From Elusimicrobiota bacterium (lineage in GTDB: Bacteria; Elusimicrobiota; Elusimicrobia; UBA1565; JACRDR01): a stretch of DNA of 14,352 nucleotides. Where the stretch lies: the NCBI GenBank assembly GCA_016207585.1, contig JACQPI010000123.1:1-14352 (forward strand), written 5' to 3'. The translations under genes were made by a program, and so were the position numbers. The notes under the pieces are model-generated. The model was not told where the DNA came from. It made no database searches and saw nothing but the letters and a program-made list of their open reading frames with translations. This document shows positions 1-7,066 of this stretch, piece after piece (the first letter of the stretch is position 1; every line of letters starts with the position of its first letter).

Positions 1-5
1 GCGCA

Positions 6-1409
6 ATGGTATACGCCGCACTGCTGCTGTTATTGGGAGCGGGTCGGGCGAACGCCCAGGGATTTGGAGAGTTCGTCCTCCCGGAGAAGCTGCCCGACAC
101 AGCCTCCCTCTCCTCCGCGCTTTCCCAGCGGGGCAAGGAGAAATGTTTCGTTTGCGAGGCGCGCATCGTGGAGAGCACCCTCTCTGAAATGGAGAATGCG
201 GTTTCCGCCTATGAGCAGGAAGGGCAGAACCTCTACCAGCAAATATCCAGCTGCGGTAATTACTATCTTGACAGCACATGTAAGAAATACAAAAAAGAGC
301 TGGAATGGGTGAGCCGACAAGCGCAGGGTTTTCTTCAGGCGCTGGCGCCGCTTCGCGAGAATCTCGTTGAGCTCAAGAGCGAACTGCAACCCATCCTGGC
401 GGAGGCGGAAAGAATGCCTGAAGGCACCGGAGAAGCCTGGACGAAGCTGTCCTCCATCCAGGCGCGGCTCAAACTCCTGGATGCTCCTTTCGATGGACTC
501 AACACGCTCCTGAGCGAACTGGTGGACCAGTATAACCGGCTTGAGAAAAAAATGTCCGGAGCTCCGGGGGGGAGCTATAGCTATCAAGTGCGCGATCGCT
601 TTATCGGCTCCTGGTATCCCGACTACTGGGACTGGTGGTACTGGTACTGCCGCGACTACTACTACAGGTGGTACTACTACCACTCTTGCGGCTGGGACTG
701 CTATATCCCGTACTATTTCATTGCGGCGATTCCCCAAAATCCTCCGCGCGCCGTCCCGGAAATACCCTCGGCGGTCACGAATCCGCGCCATCCGCGCCTT
801 CCGAGGCTGCCGGACGGCCCCATCCCCCGAATACCGGCCCGACCTGCCGATCTAAGAAGGGAAGCTCTCCCTTCCCGATCCCTCACGCCCCCCTCCTCGC
901 CCGGGGCGGGCGCGGACCCAACCTCTTCGTCCCCCCCGCAGAGAACTCCCCGTTGGGAAAGGAATGTCTCCGGAAGATATGATCCGGTTTCACGGGATAC
1001 TCCCGCCCGAAGCCAGGACCGTCGCTACGAGCCCCCCTTGGGCAGAACCGGAGGAGACGGGAGCGCCCCGCGCAGTGAACGCCTGGATAGGGGCGAAAGC
1101 ATTCGACAACGAAACCCCTCCTCGTCCGGTTCGGGCGGCGACTCCCCGGGCTCCAGCGCAAGCTCCTCAAGCTCCAGGGACTACTCATCGGGCTCCAGCG
1201 GGAGCTCGTCGAGCTCCGGCGGCTACTCGTCGGACTCCAGCGGAAGCTCGTCGAGCTCCGGCGGCTACTCGTCGGACTCCAGCGGAAGCTCATCGAGTTC
1301 CAGCGGGAGTTCATCGAGCTCGAGCGGCAGTTCGTCCAGTTCCAGCCCCAGGGAGGCGCCCTCTCACGATCCGCCTTCCAGGCCGGACCCTCCCAGACGC
1401 CCTCGCTAA
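6..1409 (+). CDS. Secreted protein with aromatic-rich patch and Ser-rich repeat tail
   Basis: I do not recognise a family. The N-terminus is a hydrophobic segment (residues 3-12) ending in ANA before QGFGEF, a good signal-peptidase I site, so the protein is probably exported. The signal has no lysine or arginine before the hydrophobic core, so the true start may lie upstream of the window. Residues about 30-185 are mostly helical and charged, with CxxC (KCFVC) and a second cysteine pair near residues 73-84. Residues about 193-238 are extremely rich in Tyr and Trp with three Cys. A proline/arginine-rich linker follows. From about residue 365 the chain is mostly Ser and Gly with GYSSDSSGSSSSS repeats, ending in a Pro/Arg-rich tail. 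The order resembles a surface or matrix protein: helical base, sticky aromatic patch, flexible tail. Existence of the gene is well supported; function is unknown. Confidence 0.75.
   Translation: MVYAALLLLLGAGRANAQGFGEFVLPEKLPDTASLSSALSQRGKEKCFVCEARIVESTLSEMENAVSAYEQEGQNLYQQISSCGNYYLDSTCKKYKKELEWVSRQAQGFLQALAPLRENLVELKSELQPILAEAERMPEGTGEAWTKLSSIQARLKLLDAPFDGLNTLLSELVDQYNRLEKKMSGAPGGSYSYQVRDRFIGSWYPDYWDWWYWYCRDYYYRWYYYHSCGWDCYIPYYFIAAIPQNPPRAVPEIPSAVTNPRHPRLPRLPDGPIPRIPARPADLRREALPSRSLTPPSSPGAGADPTSSSPPQRTPRWERNVSGRYDPVSRDTPARSQDRRYEPPLGRTGGDGSAPRSERLDRGESIRQRNPSSSGSGGDSPGSSASSSSSRDYSSGSSGSSSSSGGYSSDSSGSSSSSGGYSSDSSGSSSSSSGSSSSSSGSSSSSSPREAPSHDPPSRPDPPRRPR
1179..1346 (+). repeat. 42-bp coding tandem repeat (2 x 21 bp sub-units) in the Ser-rich tail
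   Basis: Three 42-bp units begin at 1179, 1221 and 1263. Each encodes about 14 residues of the form GYSSDSSGSSSSSG. They are followed by two 21-bp half units (1305-1346) coding GSSSSSS. Units at 1221 and 1263 are almost identical at the DNA level, so recent slippage or unequal exchange is likely and length may vary between strains. Confidence 0.85.
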
Positions 1410-1497
1410 AGGAGGCAGAATATCTCCCGTCCTCCTAACAGCGTAACCAAGAAAATGGCGGCAAGCAGGGTCTTTGGGCCTACTTAGGTCGGACCTT

Positions 1498-1572
1498 GTC
1501 AGACCCCATGTCATACCCTCTCCAAAAAATGCTTATAATTGCTGGATTACAGGGTATGACACCAGGTCTGAC
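1498..1572. repeat. 22-bp imperfect inverted repeats enclosing a promoter
   Basis: The arm at 1498-1519 matches the reverse complement of 1551-1572 at 19 of 22 positions; the three mismatches are consecutive in the middle. The inner 11 bases (TGTCATACCCT / AGGGTATGACA) are perfect. The 31-base loop contains TATAAT. The word GGTATGAC occurs inverted at 1510-1517 and direct at 1553-1560 and 1576-1583. This could be an operator array for the following DNA-binding membrane protein, or a MITE/REP-like element that carries a promoter. Confidence 0.7.
1534..1539 (+). promoter_or_regulatory. TATAAT -10 box in the inverted-repeat loop
   Basis: A perfect TATAAT preceded by TGCT lies 53 bp upstream of the GTG start of the membrane winged-helix gene. 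No convincing -35 hexamer is seen. The leader would contain the right arm of the inverted repeat and two GGTATGAC words. Confidence 0.45.
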
Positions 1573-1586
1573 CTAGGTATGACGTC

Positions 1587-2354
1587 GTGACGTACCCTGG
1601 CAAGCCCATGAACTCCCTTCAATCCCGAAGCTTAAGCGCCCTGCGCTGGGTCGCGCCGGGTACCTATGCTCTCATGCGCGCCCGCCTGCCCGAGCCATCG
1701 ATCGCTTCCATGAAAGCCCAATCCCAAGCCGAGCCGATTCCGTCTCCGGAGGGACAAGCCAGAGGCCTCCTCTACTACGCCTGCATGTTCTATACCTTGG
1801 CGCTCTTCGCCTACAACGCGCTCGAATGCCTCACCGGCGGACGGACGGCGGTCCCGGAGTCGATGGGCCTCATCTACCTGGCCATCCTAGCCGCCTACGC
1901 GGGCGACAAGGAGATCGGCCTCTGGAGTTCCGGGGAAGGCGTCGCGCGGTCCCAGAAGAAGAAGGGGGAATGGTTCGTCTTCATCTGGGCCGCGTTCGCT
2001 TTCGTCGCGCTGGCCTTGAGCGGCCTCTCGGCGCGGTTCGCCGTGCCCCACCTACTGACGCAGATCACCCTCCAGGTCATCGGCATTTTCTTCGGCACTC
2101 AAGTCTCCAGGCGCCTGCGGCAGGCGAGGCAGGTGCAGGACGTCCTCGGCAAGCTGGAGGAAGAAGGCCTAGCCGACCGAATTTTCACGCTTCTCCAAGA
2201 ACACCCCGGCTTGACTTCCGGGGAAATATCACGACGCCTCGGCGCCAGCCAGCGCCGCGTGCAGCGGATTTTGGCGAAGATGGTGCGGGAGGGCACGCTC
2301 GTAAGAGTCGCCGGGAATCCCAACGATCCGGAAACGAGCTATCGGCCGGCGTGA
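1587..2354 (+). CDS. Membrane protein with C-terminal winged-helix DNA-binding domain
   Basis: About 255 residues from GTG 1587; ATG 1608 (residue 8) is an equally plausible start and neither has a good Shine-Dalgarno. Four hydrophobic segments are visible: about residues 60-83, 91-106, 128-149 and 155-172. After a basic stretch (RRLRQARQ) a cytoplasmic domain at about 195-255 has the pattern of a MarR/LexA-like winged helix. It has a helix after LADRIFTLLQEHP, then LTSGEISRRLGASQRRVQRILAKMVREG as helix-turn-helix, and a basic wing (TLVRVAGN). The layout suggests a membrane-anchored one-component regulator sensing something at the membrane. Target genes are unknown; the repeated GGTATGAC words upstream are candidate autoregulatory sites. 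Exact family not recognised. Confidence 0.8.
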   Translation: MTYPGKPMNSLQSRSLSALRWVAPGTYALMRARLPEPSIASMKAQSQAEPIPSPEGQARGLLYYACMFYTLALFAYNALECLTGGRTAVPESMGLIYLAILAAYAGDKEIGLWSSGEGVARSQKKKGEWFVFIWAAFAFVALALSGLSARFAVPHLLTQITLQVIGIFFGTQVSRRLRQARQVQDVLGKLEEEGLADRIFTLLQEHPGLTSGEISRRLGASQRRVQRILAKMVREGTLVRVAGNPNDPETSYRPA

Positions 2355-2407
2355 CACTCCACCGTAAGCATTCGGTGAACCCACTGCGACTCGATGAGCA
2401 GCCGCGA

Positions 2408-2425
2408 ACTATGGCCGGCCATAGT
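2408..2425. promoter_or_regulatory. 18-bp perfect palindrome, candidate operator
   Basis: ACTATGGCCGGCCATAGT is perfectly self-complementary. It lies about 60 bp upstream of the predicted -10 of the first aminotransferase and 53 bp after the previous stop codon. The position suits a dimeric regulator site. It has no U-tract, so it is unlikely to be a terminator. Confidence 0.4.
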
Positions 2426-2485
2426 CGATATGCAGGGCGCAGGCCGACGACGAGTCCGGCAAACGGCACGGGTTGACCGAATGTT

Positions 2486-2491
2486 TACACT
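2486..2491 (+). promoter_or_regulatory. -10 box (TACACT) of a predicted leaderless promoter
   Basis: TACACT is followed by exactly six bases and then the ATG at 2498, so transcription would begin at or next to the A of the start codon. There is no Shine-Dalgarno sequence. The same spacing is seen before the aldehyde dehydrogenase, kamA and folB. TTGACC at 2473-2478 is too close to serve as its -35. Confidence 0.5.
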
Positions 2492-2497
2492 CCACCC

Positions 2498-3928
2498 ATG
2501 AGCCCCGCCAGCGCATACCGCTATCCCGAAAGCTCCGTCTTCTATCGGAAGCTCAACCGAACCTTTCCCAAGATCGTCCGCGGCGAGGGCTGCTGGCTTT
2601 TCGACGACTCCGGAAAAAAGTACCTGGATGCCTGCGGGGGGGCCTTCGTCGCCAATCTCGGCCACGGCGCAGCCGAGATCGCGGACGCCGTCGCCGAACA
2701 GCTGCGGAAGGTGGCCTACGTCAACGGGACCGCCTTCACCCACGACGCGGCGGAAGAGCTGGCGGCGGAAGTGACCCGCCGCTGCCCCGGCCTCTTGAAC
2801 AAGGCCTATTTCCTCTGCAGCGGCTCCGAGGCGGTCGAGGCGGCGCTCAAGCTCGCGCGCCAATACTGGGCCGAGATCGGCCGGCCCGCCAAGCGTAAAA
2901 TCCTAGCGACGGCGCCCGGTTACCACGGCAACACGCTATTGGCCCTCTCGGCCTCGGCCCGCGGCCACACCAAGAAATATTTCGACGGCTGGCTCGTCGA
3001 CGTGCCGACGATCCCGGCGCCCTATTCGTACCGGTGCCCATGCTCGCCGATAGCTCGCATGGACCGGGCGAGCGGAGAACGACCCGCGCCCGGCTCCTGT
3101 TCCGGCGACTGCCCCGCCTGCTCGGGCTCCGCGCTGGAAGAGGCGATCCTCAAAGAAGGCCCGGAGACCGTGGCCGCCTTCATCGTGGAGCCCATCGGCG
3201 GCTCCTCGACCGGGGCCTCGGTCCCGCGCAATGACTACCACAAGCGCATCCGGGAGATTTGCGACCGCCACTCGGTGCTTTTCATCGCCGACGAGGTGCT
3301 GACCGGCGCCGGGCGGACCGGCACCTGGCTCGCCCTGGGGCATTACGGCGTGGCGCCGGACATTGTAATCATGGGCAAGGGCTTGAGCGGCGGCTACGCG
3401 CCCCTCTCGGCCGTCGTGGCCCCGCGGCGCCTTCTCGACCCGATCGCCGAGGCCTCCGGGGCCCTGGCGCACGCCCAGACGTTCTCCCATACCCCCGCCA
3501 TCTGCGCGGCCGGTCTGGCGGCGATCCGCGCCATGGACCGGCGCCAACTGATCCCGCGCGTCCAGAAAATGGGGGAACTGCTGCACCGCAAGCTCAAGAC
3601 GCTGTTGGAGCTTCCCGGAGTCGGGGACGCGCGCGGCCTGGGGCTCCTGGCCGGGATCGAGCTGGTCCGCGACAAAACGACCCGCGAGCCCTTCCCGCGC
3701 TCCCTTAAAATCGCCGAGACGCTCGTGGAAACCGCGCAGGAGCTCGGCCTCGTGCTCTGGCCCAACATCGGCCACGCCGACGGGACGAACGGCGACCTCG
3801 TCATGGTCGCGCCGCCTTTTGTCATTTCGGAGGCGGAGATCGAGGAACTCGTTTCACGCCTACGCAAGTCTATCGAAATAACGATCCAGCCTACCGTCAC
3901 CAACCACCCAAGAGCAGAACGGCAATAA
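2498..3928 (+). CDS. Class III (PLP) aminotransferase, first of two
   Basis: A 476-residue fold-type I PLP enzyme of the aspartate-aminotransferase-family/omega-aminotransferase group. Visible motifs are the N-terminal GEGCWLFDDSGKKYLDACGG, the SGSEAVEAALKLAR phosphate-binding region, YHGNTL, EPIGG, the DEVLTGAGRTG motif with the pyridine-nitrogen Asp (about D265), and the Schiff-base lysine in GKGLSGGYAPLSA (about K294). Family members move an amino group from an omega-amine or basic amino acid to an alpha-keto acid; the exact substrate cannot be read. Odd feature: residues about 183-201 form a palindromic-repeat insertion between CPC and the SCSGDCPACSG segment, giving an unusual Cys-rich loop. 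It stands 17 bp before the ALDH gene and probably supplies the same pathway. The start is set by the leaderless promoter just upstream. Confidence 0.9.
   Translation: MSPASAYRYPESSVFYRKLNRTFPKIVRGEGCWLFDDSGKKYLDACGGAFVANLGHGAAEIADAVAEQLRKVAYVNGTAFTHDAAEELAAEVTRRCPGLLNKAYFLCSGSEAVEAALKLARQYWAEIGRPAKRKILATAPGYHGNTLLALSASARGHTKKYFDGWLVDVPTIPAPYSYRCPCSPIARMDRASGERPAPGSCSGDCPACSGSALEEAILKEGPETVAAFIVEPIGGSSTGASVPRNDYHKRIREICDRHSVLFIADEVLTGAGRTGTWLALGHYGVAPDIVIMGKGLSGGYAPLSAVVAPRRLLDPIAEASGALAHAQTFSHTPAICAAGLAAIRAMDRRQLIPRVQKMGELLHRKLKTLLELPGVGDARGLGLLAGIELVRDKTTREPFPRSLKIAETLVETAQELGLVLWPNIGHADGTNGDLVMVAPPFVISEAEIEELVSRLRKSIEITIQPTVTNHPRAERQ
3042..3097. repeat. Palindromic coding element, copy A (in aminotransferase 1)
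   Basis: 56 bp that match 5860-5914 in the second aminotransferase at 47 of 55 aligned positions with one gap. It is read in the same frame in both: S-P-I-A-R-M-D-R-A-S-G-E-R-P-A-P-G-S here. It contains an inverted repeat, GGACCGGGCG (3061-3070) against CGCCCGG(C)TCC (3087-3097, one bulged C). It falls where related enzymes go directly from a YRCP motif to a Cys-containing loop, so it looks inserted in a surface loop. Confidence 0.75.
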
Positions 3929-3930
3929 AG

Positions 3931-3939
3931 TTGTAAAAT
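3931..3939 (+). promoter_or_regulatory. Extended -10 (TTGTAAAAT) of a predicted leaderless promoter
   Basis: TAAAAT at 3934-3939 is followed by six bases and the ATG at 3946. The string TTGTAARATGGC is shared with the kamA promoter at 8318-8329. The ALDH gene can therefore be transcribed on its own as well as by read-through from the aminotransferase. Confidence 0.55.
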
Positions 3940-3945
3940 GGCGGC

Positions 3946-5526
3946 ATGACCACCGCGACGCCGTCCAAGCCGCTCAAGATCACCTACAGCTCGGGCCAGG
4001 CGGACCTGACCGAGTTCCACCGCGAGTTCGACGAGGCGCTGAAGAAAGTCCGCTCCGGCCTCGGCAAGCAATACCCGCTCTACATCGACGACAAGCCGGT
4101 CCGGTCGCCGCTGCCGCCGGTCACGGACACCTCCCCGATCGATGTCTCCGTAGTGCTCGGCGAATTCTCCTCCGCGACTCCGGAGCATGTCCAGGAGGCC
4201 GTCGAGGTCGCGCACCGGGCGCAGAAGGCCTGGGGCAAGACCCCCTGGACCGAGCGACTTAAGACCCTGCGCAAGGCGGCCGCCCTGATCCGGGAACGGC
4301 GCTACGAGATCGCGGCGGTGATGAGCCTGGAGGTCGGCAAGAGCCGTCTCGAGGCGATGGGCGACGCCGAGGAGTCGGCCGACCTCGTCGATTACTACTG
4401 CCGGCAGATGGAGGAGGCGCAGGGCTTTGTGCGGCCGATGGGACGCCTCTCGCCCAACGAAAGGACCGCGTCGGTGCTGCGCCCTTTCGGGGTCTTCGCC
4501 TGCGTGGCGCCTTTCAATTTTCCCATGGCCCTATCGACCGGCATGTCGGCCGGAGCGCTCATCTCCGGAAACGCGGTCGTCTACAAGCCCTCGCAGGAGA
4601 CGCCCTGGACGGGGCTCTTGCTTTACGAATGCCTGCGGGACGCGGGCCTGCCCGCCGGGACCTTCAACTACGTCTCGGGGACCGGCTCCAACATGGGAGA
4701 CTCCCTCTGGAGACATCCTCTCGTCGCCGGCATCGTCTTCACGGGCTCCAAGGAAGTCGGGATGCGGCTCTACCACGAATTCAGCCGAGACTGGCCCAAG
4801 CCGACGCTCCTCGAGATGGGCGGGAAAAACCCGGCGGTCGTGACGGAGTCGGCCGACCTGGAGATGGCGGCGGAGGGCGTCATGCGCTCGGCCTTCGGGC
4901 TCCAGGGCCAGAAATGCTCGGCCTGCTCGCGCGTGTACGTCGACAAGAAAGTCGCGGATGCCTTCATCGAAAAGCTCCTGGCGAAGACGCGGACGATTGT
5001 GATCGGCGACCCGAGCCAAAAGGACGTCTTCTTCGGGCCGGTCATCAACGCCAAGGCGGTCAAGACCTTCGAGGCCGCGGTCGCCGCGGCCAAGCAGGGC
5101 GGCCGCGTCCTGACCGGCGGGAACCGGCTGAGCGAACCGCCCTTCGCCAAGGGACACTACGTCGCCCCGACGATCGCGGAGCTGCCCCTGAACCACGAAC
5201 TTTTCGGCGAGGAACTCTTCGTGCCGCTGTTATCGCTCGGCCGCGTGTCGGGCCTGGAGGAGGCCATCGCCGAGTCGAACAAGGCCGAGTACGGCCTGAC
5301 GGCCGGGATATTCACCTCCAAAAAAGAAGAGATCGAAAAGTTCTTTCACGAGATCGAGTCGGGCGTCTGCTACGCCAACCGCAAGACGGGCGCGACGACC
5401 GGCGCGTGGCCCGGCGTGCAGTCCTTCTGCGGCTGGAAGGGCTCGGGCTCGACGGGCAAGGGCGGCTGCGGCCCCTACTACGTCGCCCAGTTCATGCGCG
5501 AGCAGAGCCGCACGGTGATGGAGTGA
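3946..5526 (+). CDS. Aldehyde dehydrogenase, P5C dehydrogenase (RocA) type
   Basis: 526 residues, close to the 515 or so of RocA-type 1-pyrroline-5-carboxylate dehydrogenases. These oxidise glutamate-gamma-semialdehyde (or a homologue such as aminoadipate semialdehyde) to the acid with NAD(P)+. Visible motifs: APFNFPM with the oxyanion Asn (N191), FTGSKEVG nucleotide loop (from residue 265), general base Glu in LEMGGKNP (E290), and nucleophile Cys in GQKCSACSR (C324, with a second Cys at 327). The C-terminal WKGSGSTGKGGCGPYYVAQFMREQS block is characteristic of the P5CDH branch; one Gly of the usual FGGWKGSG is Cys here. The 3' end overlaps the next aminotransferase by GTGA, so the two are translationally coupled. 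Enzyme class is firm; ornithine/proline versus lysine pathway is open. Confidence 0.92.
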   Translation: MTTATPSKPLKITYSSGQADLTEFHREFDEALKKVRSGLGKQYPLYIDDKPVRSPLPPVTDTSPIDVSVVLGEFSSATPEHVQEAVEVAHRAQKAWGKTPWTERLKTLRKAAALIRERRYEIAAVMSLEVGKSRLEAMGDAEESADLVDYYCRQMEEAQGFVRPMGRLSPNERTASVLRPFGVFACVAPFNFPMALSTGMSAGALISGNAVVYKPSQETPWTGLLLYECLRDAGLPAGTFNYVSGTGSNMGDSLWRHPLVAGIVFTGSKEVGMRLYHEFSRDWPKPTLLEMGGKNPAVVTESADLEMAAEGVMRSAFGLQGQKCSACSRVYVDKKVADAFIEKLLAKTRTIVIGDPSQKDVFFGPVINAKAVKTFEAAVAAAKQGGRVLTGGNRLSEPPFAKGHYVAPTIAELPLNHELFGEELFVPLLSLGRVSGLEEAIAESNKAEYGLTAGIFTSKKEEIEKFFHEIESGVCYANRKTGATTGAWPGVQSFCGWKGSGSTGKGGCGPYYVAQFMREQSRTVME

Positions 5527-6881
5527 CCGGCTACCCGCGCATCGTCGTCTCGCCGCCGGGTCCCAAGGCCAAGAAAATCATCGAGCTGGACCGGGAGTGG
5601 AGTTCTCCCTCCTATATCAAGGAGTACCCGCTCGCCATGGCGGGGGGAAAGGGAGCCATGGTGGCGGACGTCGACGGCAACCGCTACATAGACTGGATGG
5701 CCGGGATCGCGGTCTCCTGCACGGGCTATAATCACCCGAAAGTCGTAGCGGCGGTGCGGGAAGCGGCGGGCAAGTTCCTGCACATCTGCGGGACCGACTT
5801 TTTCTACGAGCCGATGGCGCGGCTGTGCGAGCGCCTGGCCAAGCTCGCGCCCGGCCCCCGCTCGCTGATAGCTCCCGGGGACCGGGCGAAAGGAGAACGC
5901 CCCACGCCCGGTCCCTCCAAGAAGCGGGTGTTCTTGACGAACTCGGGCACCGAGGCGGTCGAGGGGGCGGTCAAGCTGGCGCGCTACCACACCAAGCGCC
6001 CCTACCTCATCGCCTTCCAGGGCGCTTTTCACGGCCGCACCTACGCCTCCATCTCGCTGAGCGCCAGCAAGAACAAGTACCGCGCCGGCTTCGGCCCCTT
6101 GCTGCCGGGCGTCTTTCATCTACCTTATGATGACCCGTACCGCCGGCGGCCCGGGGAGGCGCTGGAGGCCGCGGAAAATTTCTTCCACTCGATGGTCTCG
6201 CCGGAAGAGGTGGCGGCCGTCGTCATGGAGCCGATCCTGGGCGAAGGGGGTTACGTCCTGCCGCGCCCCGAGTTCCTGCGCTACTGGCGCACGCTGTGCG
6301 ACGAGCACGGCATCCTGCTGATTTTCGATGAGATCCAAAGCGGCATGGGCCGCACCGGCAAGTGGTGGGCCTGCGAGCACTTCGGCGCGGAGCCGGACGT
6401 GCTCCTCACCGCCAAGGGTCTGGGCTCGGGCATGCCCATCGGCGCCATCGTCGCCGGGGAGTCCGTCATGACCTGGCCGCGCGGCTCGCACGGCACGACC
6501 TTCGGCGGCAACCCCGTCTGCTGCGCCGCTGCCCTGGCGACGATCGATCTCGTGGAACAAGAACTGCTCACCAACGCCCGTATGATGGGAGGACGGCTGC
6601 TCAAGGGCCTGCGCCGCCTTCAAGACAAGCACGCGGCGATCGGCGACGTGCGGGGCCTGGGGCTCATGATCGGCATCGAGCTCGTCAAGGACCGCAAGAC
6701 AAAGGAACCGCACCCGCGGCTGGCCCACGACCTCGAGCAACTCACTTTCACGAAAGGGCTTCTTCTTCTCTCCTGCGGCCGCTCGGCGATCCGCGTCGCG
6801 CCGCCCTTGGTCCTCAACGCCTATGACGTCGACACGGGCCTGGCGATCCTGGACCGGTGCCTTGCGGAACTGGGCGCCTGA
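5523..6881 (+). CDS. Class III aminotransferase, ornithine/acetylornithine/GABA-type
   Basis: 452 residues. The frame is open far upstream, but the GTG at 5523 overlaps the ALDH stop (GTGA) and gives an N-terminus, YPRIVVSPPGPKAKKIIE, typical of the archaeal ornithine aminotransferase/amino-acid racemase group, so I place the start there. Motifs: DVDGNRYIDWMAGIAVSCTGYNHP, TNSGTEAVEGAVKLARY, FHGRTYASISLSAS, MEPILGEGGY, FDEIQSGMGRTGKWWA with the pyridine Asp (about D269), and the Schiff-base lysine in LTAKGLGSGMPIGA (about K298). Coupling to a P5CDH-type ALDH favours delta/omega-transamination of ornithine or lysine to a semialdehyde that the ALDH then oxidises. Members of this family also include racemases, so that role is not excluded. 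It carries a palindromic-repeat insertion at residues about 114-131, just before the TNSGTEA motif. Confidence 0.9.
   Translation: MTGYPRIVVSPPGPKAKKIIELDREWSSPSYIKEYPLAMAGGKGAMVADVDGNRYIDWMAGIAVSCTGYNHPKVVAAVREAAGKFLHICGTDFFYEPMARLCERLAKLAPGPRSLIAPGDRAKGERPTPGPSKKRVFLTNSGTEAVEGAVKLARYHTKRPYLIAFQGAFHGRTYASISLSASKNKYRAGFGPLLPGVFHLPYDDPYRRRPGEALEAAENFFHSMVSPEEVAAVVMEPILGEGGYVLPRPEFLRYWRTLCDEHGILLIFDEIQSGMGRTGKWWACEHFGAEPDVLLTAKGLGSGMPIGAIVAGESVMTWPRGSHGTTFGGNPVCCAAALATIDLVEQELLTNARMMGGRLLKGLRRLQDKHAAIGDVRGLGLMIGIELVKDRKTKEPHPRLAHDLEQLTFTKGLLLLSCGRSAIRVAPPLVLNAYDVDTGLAILDRCLAELGA
5860..5914. repeat. Palindromic coding element, copy B (in aminotransferase 2)
   Basis: Second copy of the element at 3042-3097, read in the same frame as S-L-I-A-P-G-D-R-A-K-G-E-R-P-T-P-G-P. 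Its inverted repeat is perfect over 10 bp: GGACCGGGCG (5879-5888) and CGCCCGGTCC (5905-5914), with a 16-base loop. It sits between LAKLAPG and KKRVFLTNSG, positions that are adjacent in related enzymes. Confidence 0.75.
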
Positions 6882-6928
6882 AAACAATCTCCGAGTCGAG
6901 TTCGCGGTTTCGGCATCCTGATGCGACA

Positions 6929-6997
6929 TCATGGGACCAAGAACCTATTTTCACGCCGGCCGAAAAACAAACCGGAGATAGGACCAAAGCCCCATGA
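6929..6997. promoter_or_regulatory. Symmetric dyad in the intergenic region before the secreted protein
   Basis: TCATGGG (6929-6935) and CCTAT (6944-6948) are mirrored by ATAGG (6978-6982) and CCCATGA (6991-6997), with eight-base spacers on both sides and a 29-base centre. This could be a regulator site or a remnant element. The remaining intergenic DNA (6882-7066) shows no terminator I can support. A weak promoter, ATGACA-N18-TAGTCT (6994-7023), is possible. Confidence 0.3.
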
Positions 6998-7066
6998 CAG
7001 ATTCTCGGCGCGATTGCTAGTCTCCAGCATGGCCGTTTTTGACCGCGACCCGAGGAGAAAGCGCCG

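Noticed and set aside
30..791. Minus-strand frame of 253 codons inside the first gene
   Set aside because: Its Val/Pro runs are the complement of the Tyr/Trp-rich segment; there is no recognisable domain, and the plus strand encodes a signal peptide and Cys pairs.
1179..1346. Possible CRISPR-like array
   Set aside because: The units are contiguous 42/21-bp coding repeats with no spacers, inside an open frame.
1408..1434. AGGAGG/CCTCCT pairing just after the first gene as a terminator
   Set aside because: The stem is only about six pairs with a long loop and no U-tract; not enough to call.
4629..5522. Upstream extension of the second aminotransferase frame by 298 codons
   Set aside because: It overlaps the well-supported aldehyde dehydrogenase in another frame and has shadow composition (Arg, Gly, Pro). 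The family N-terminus starts just after GTG 5523.
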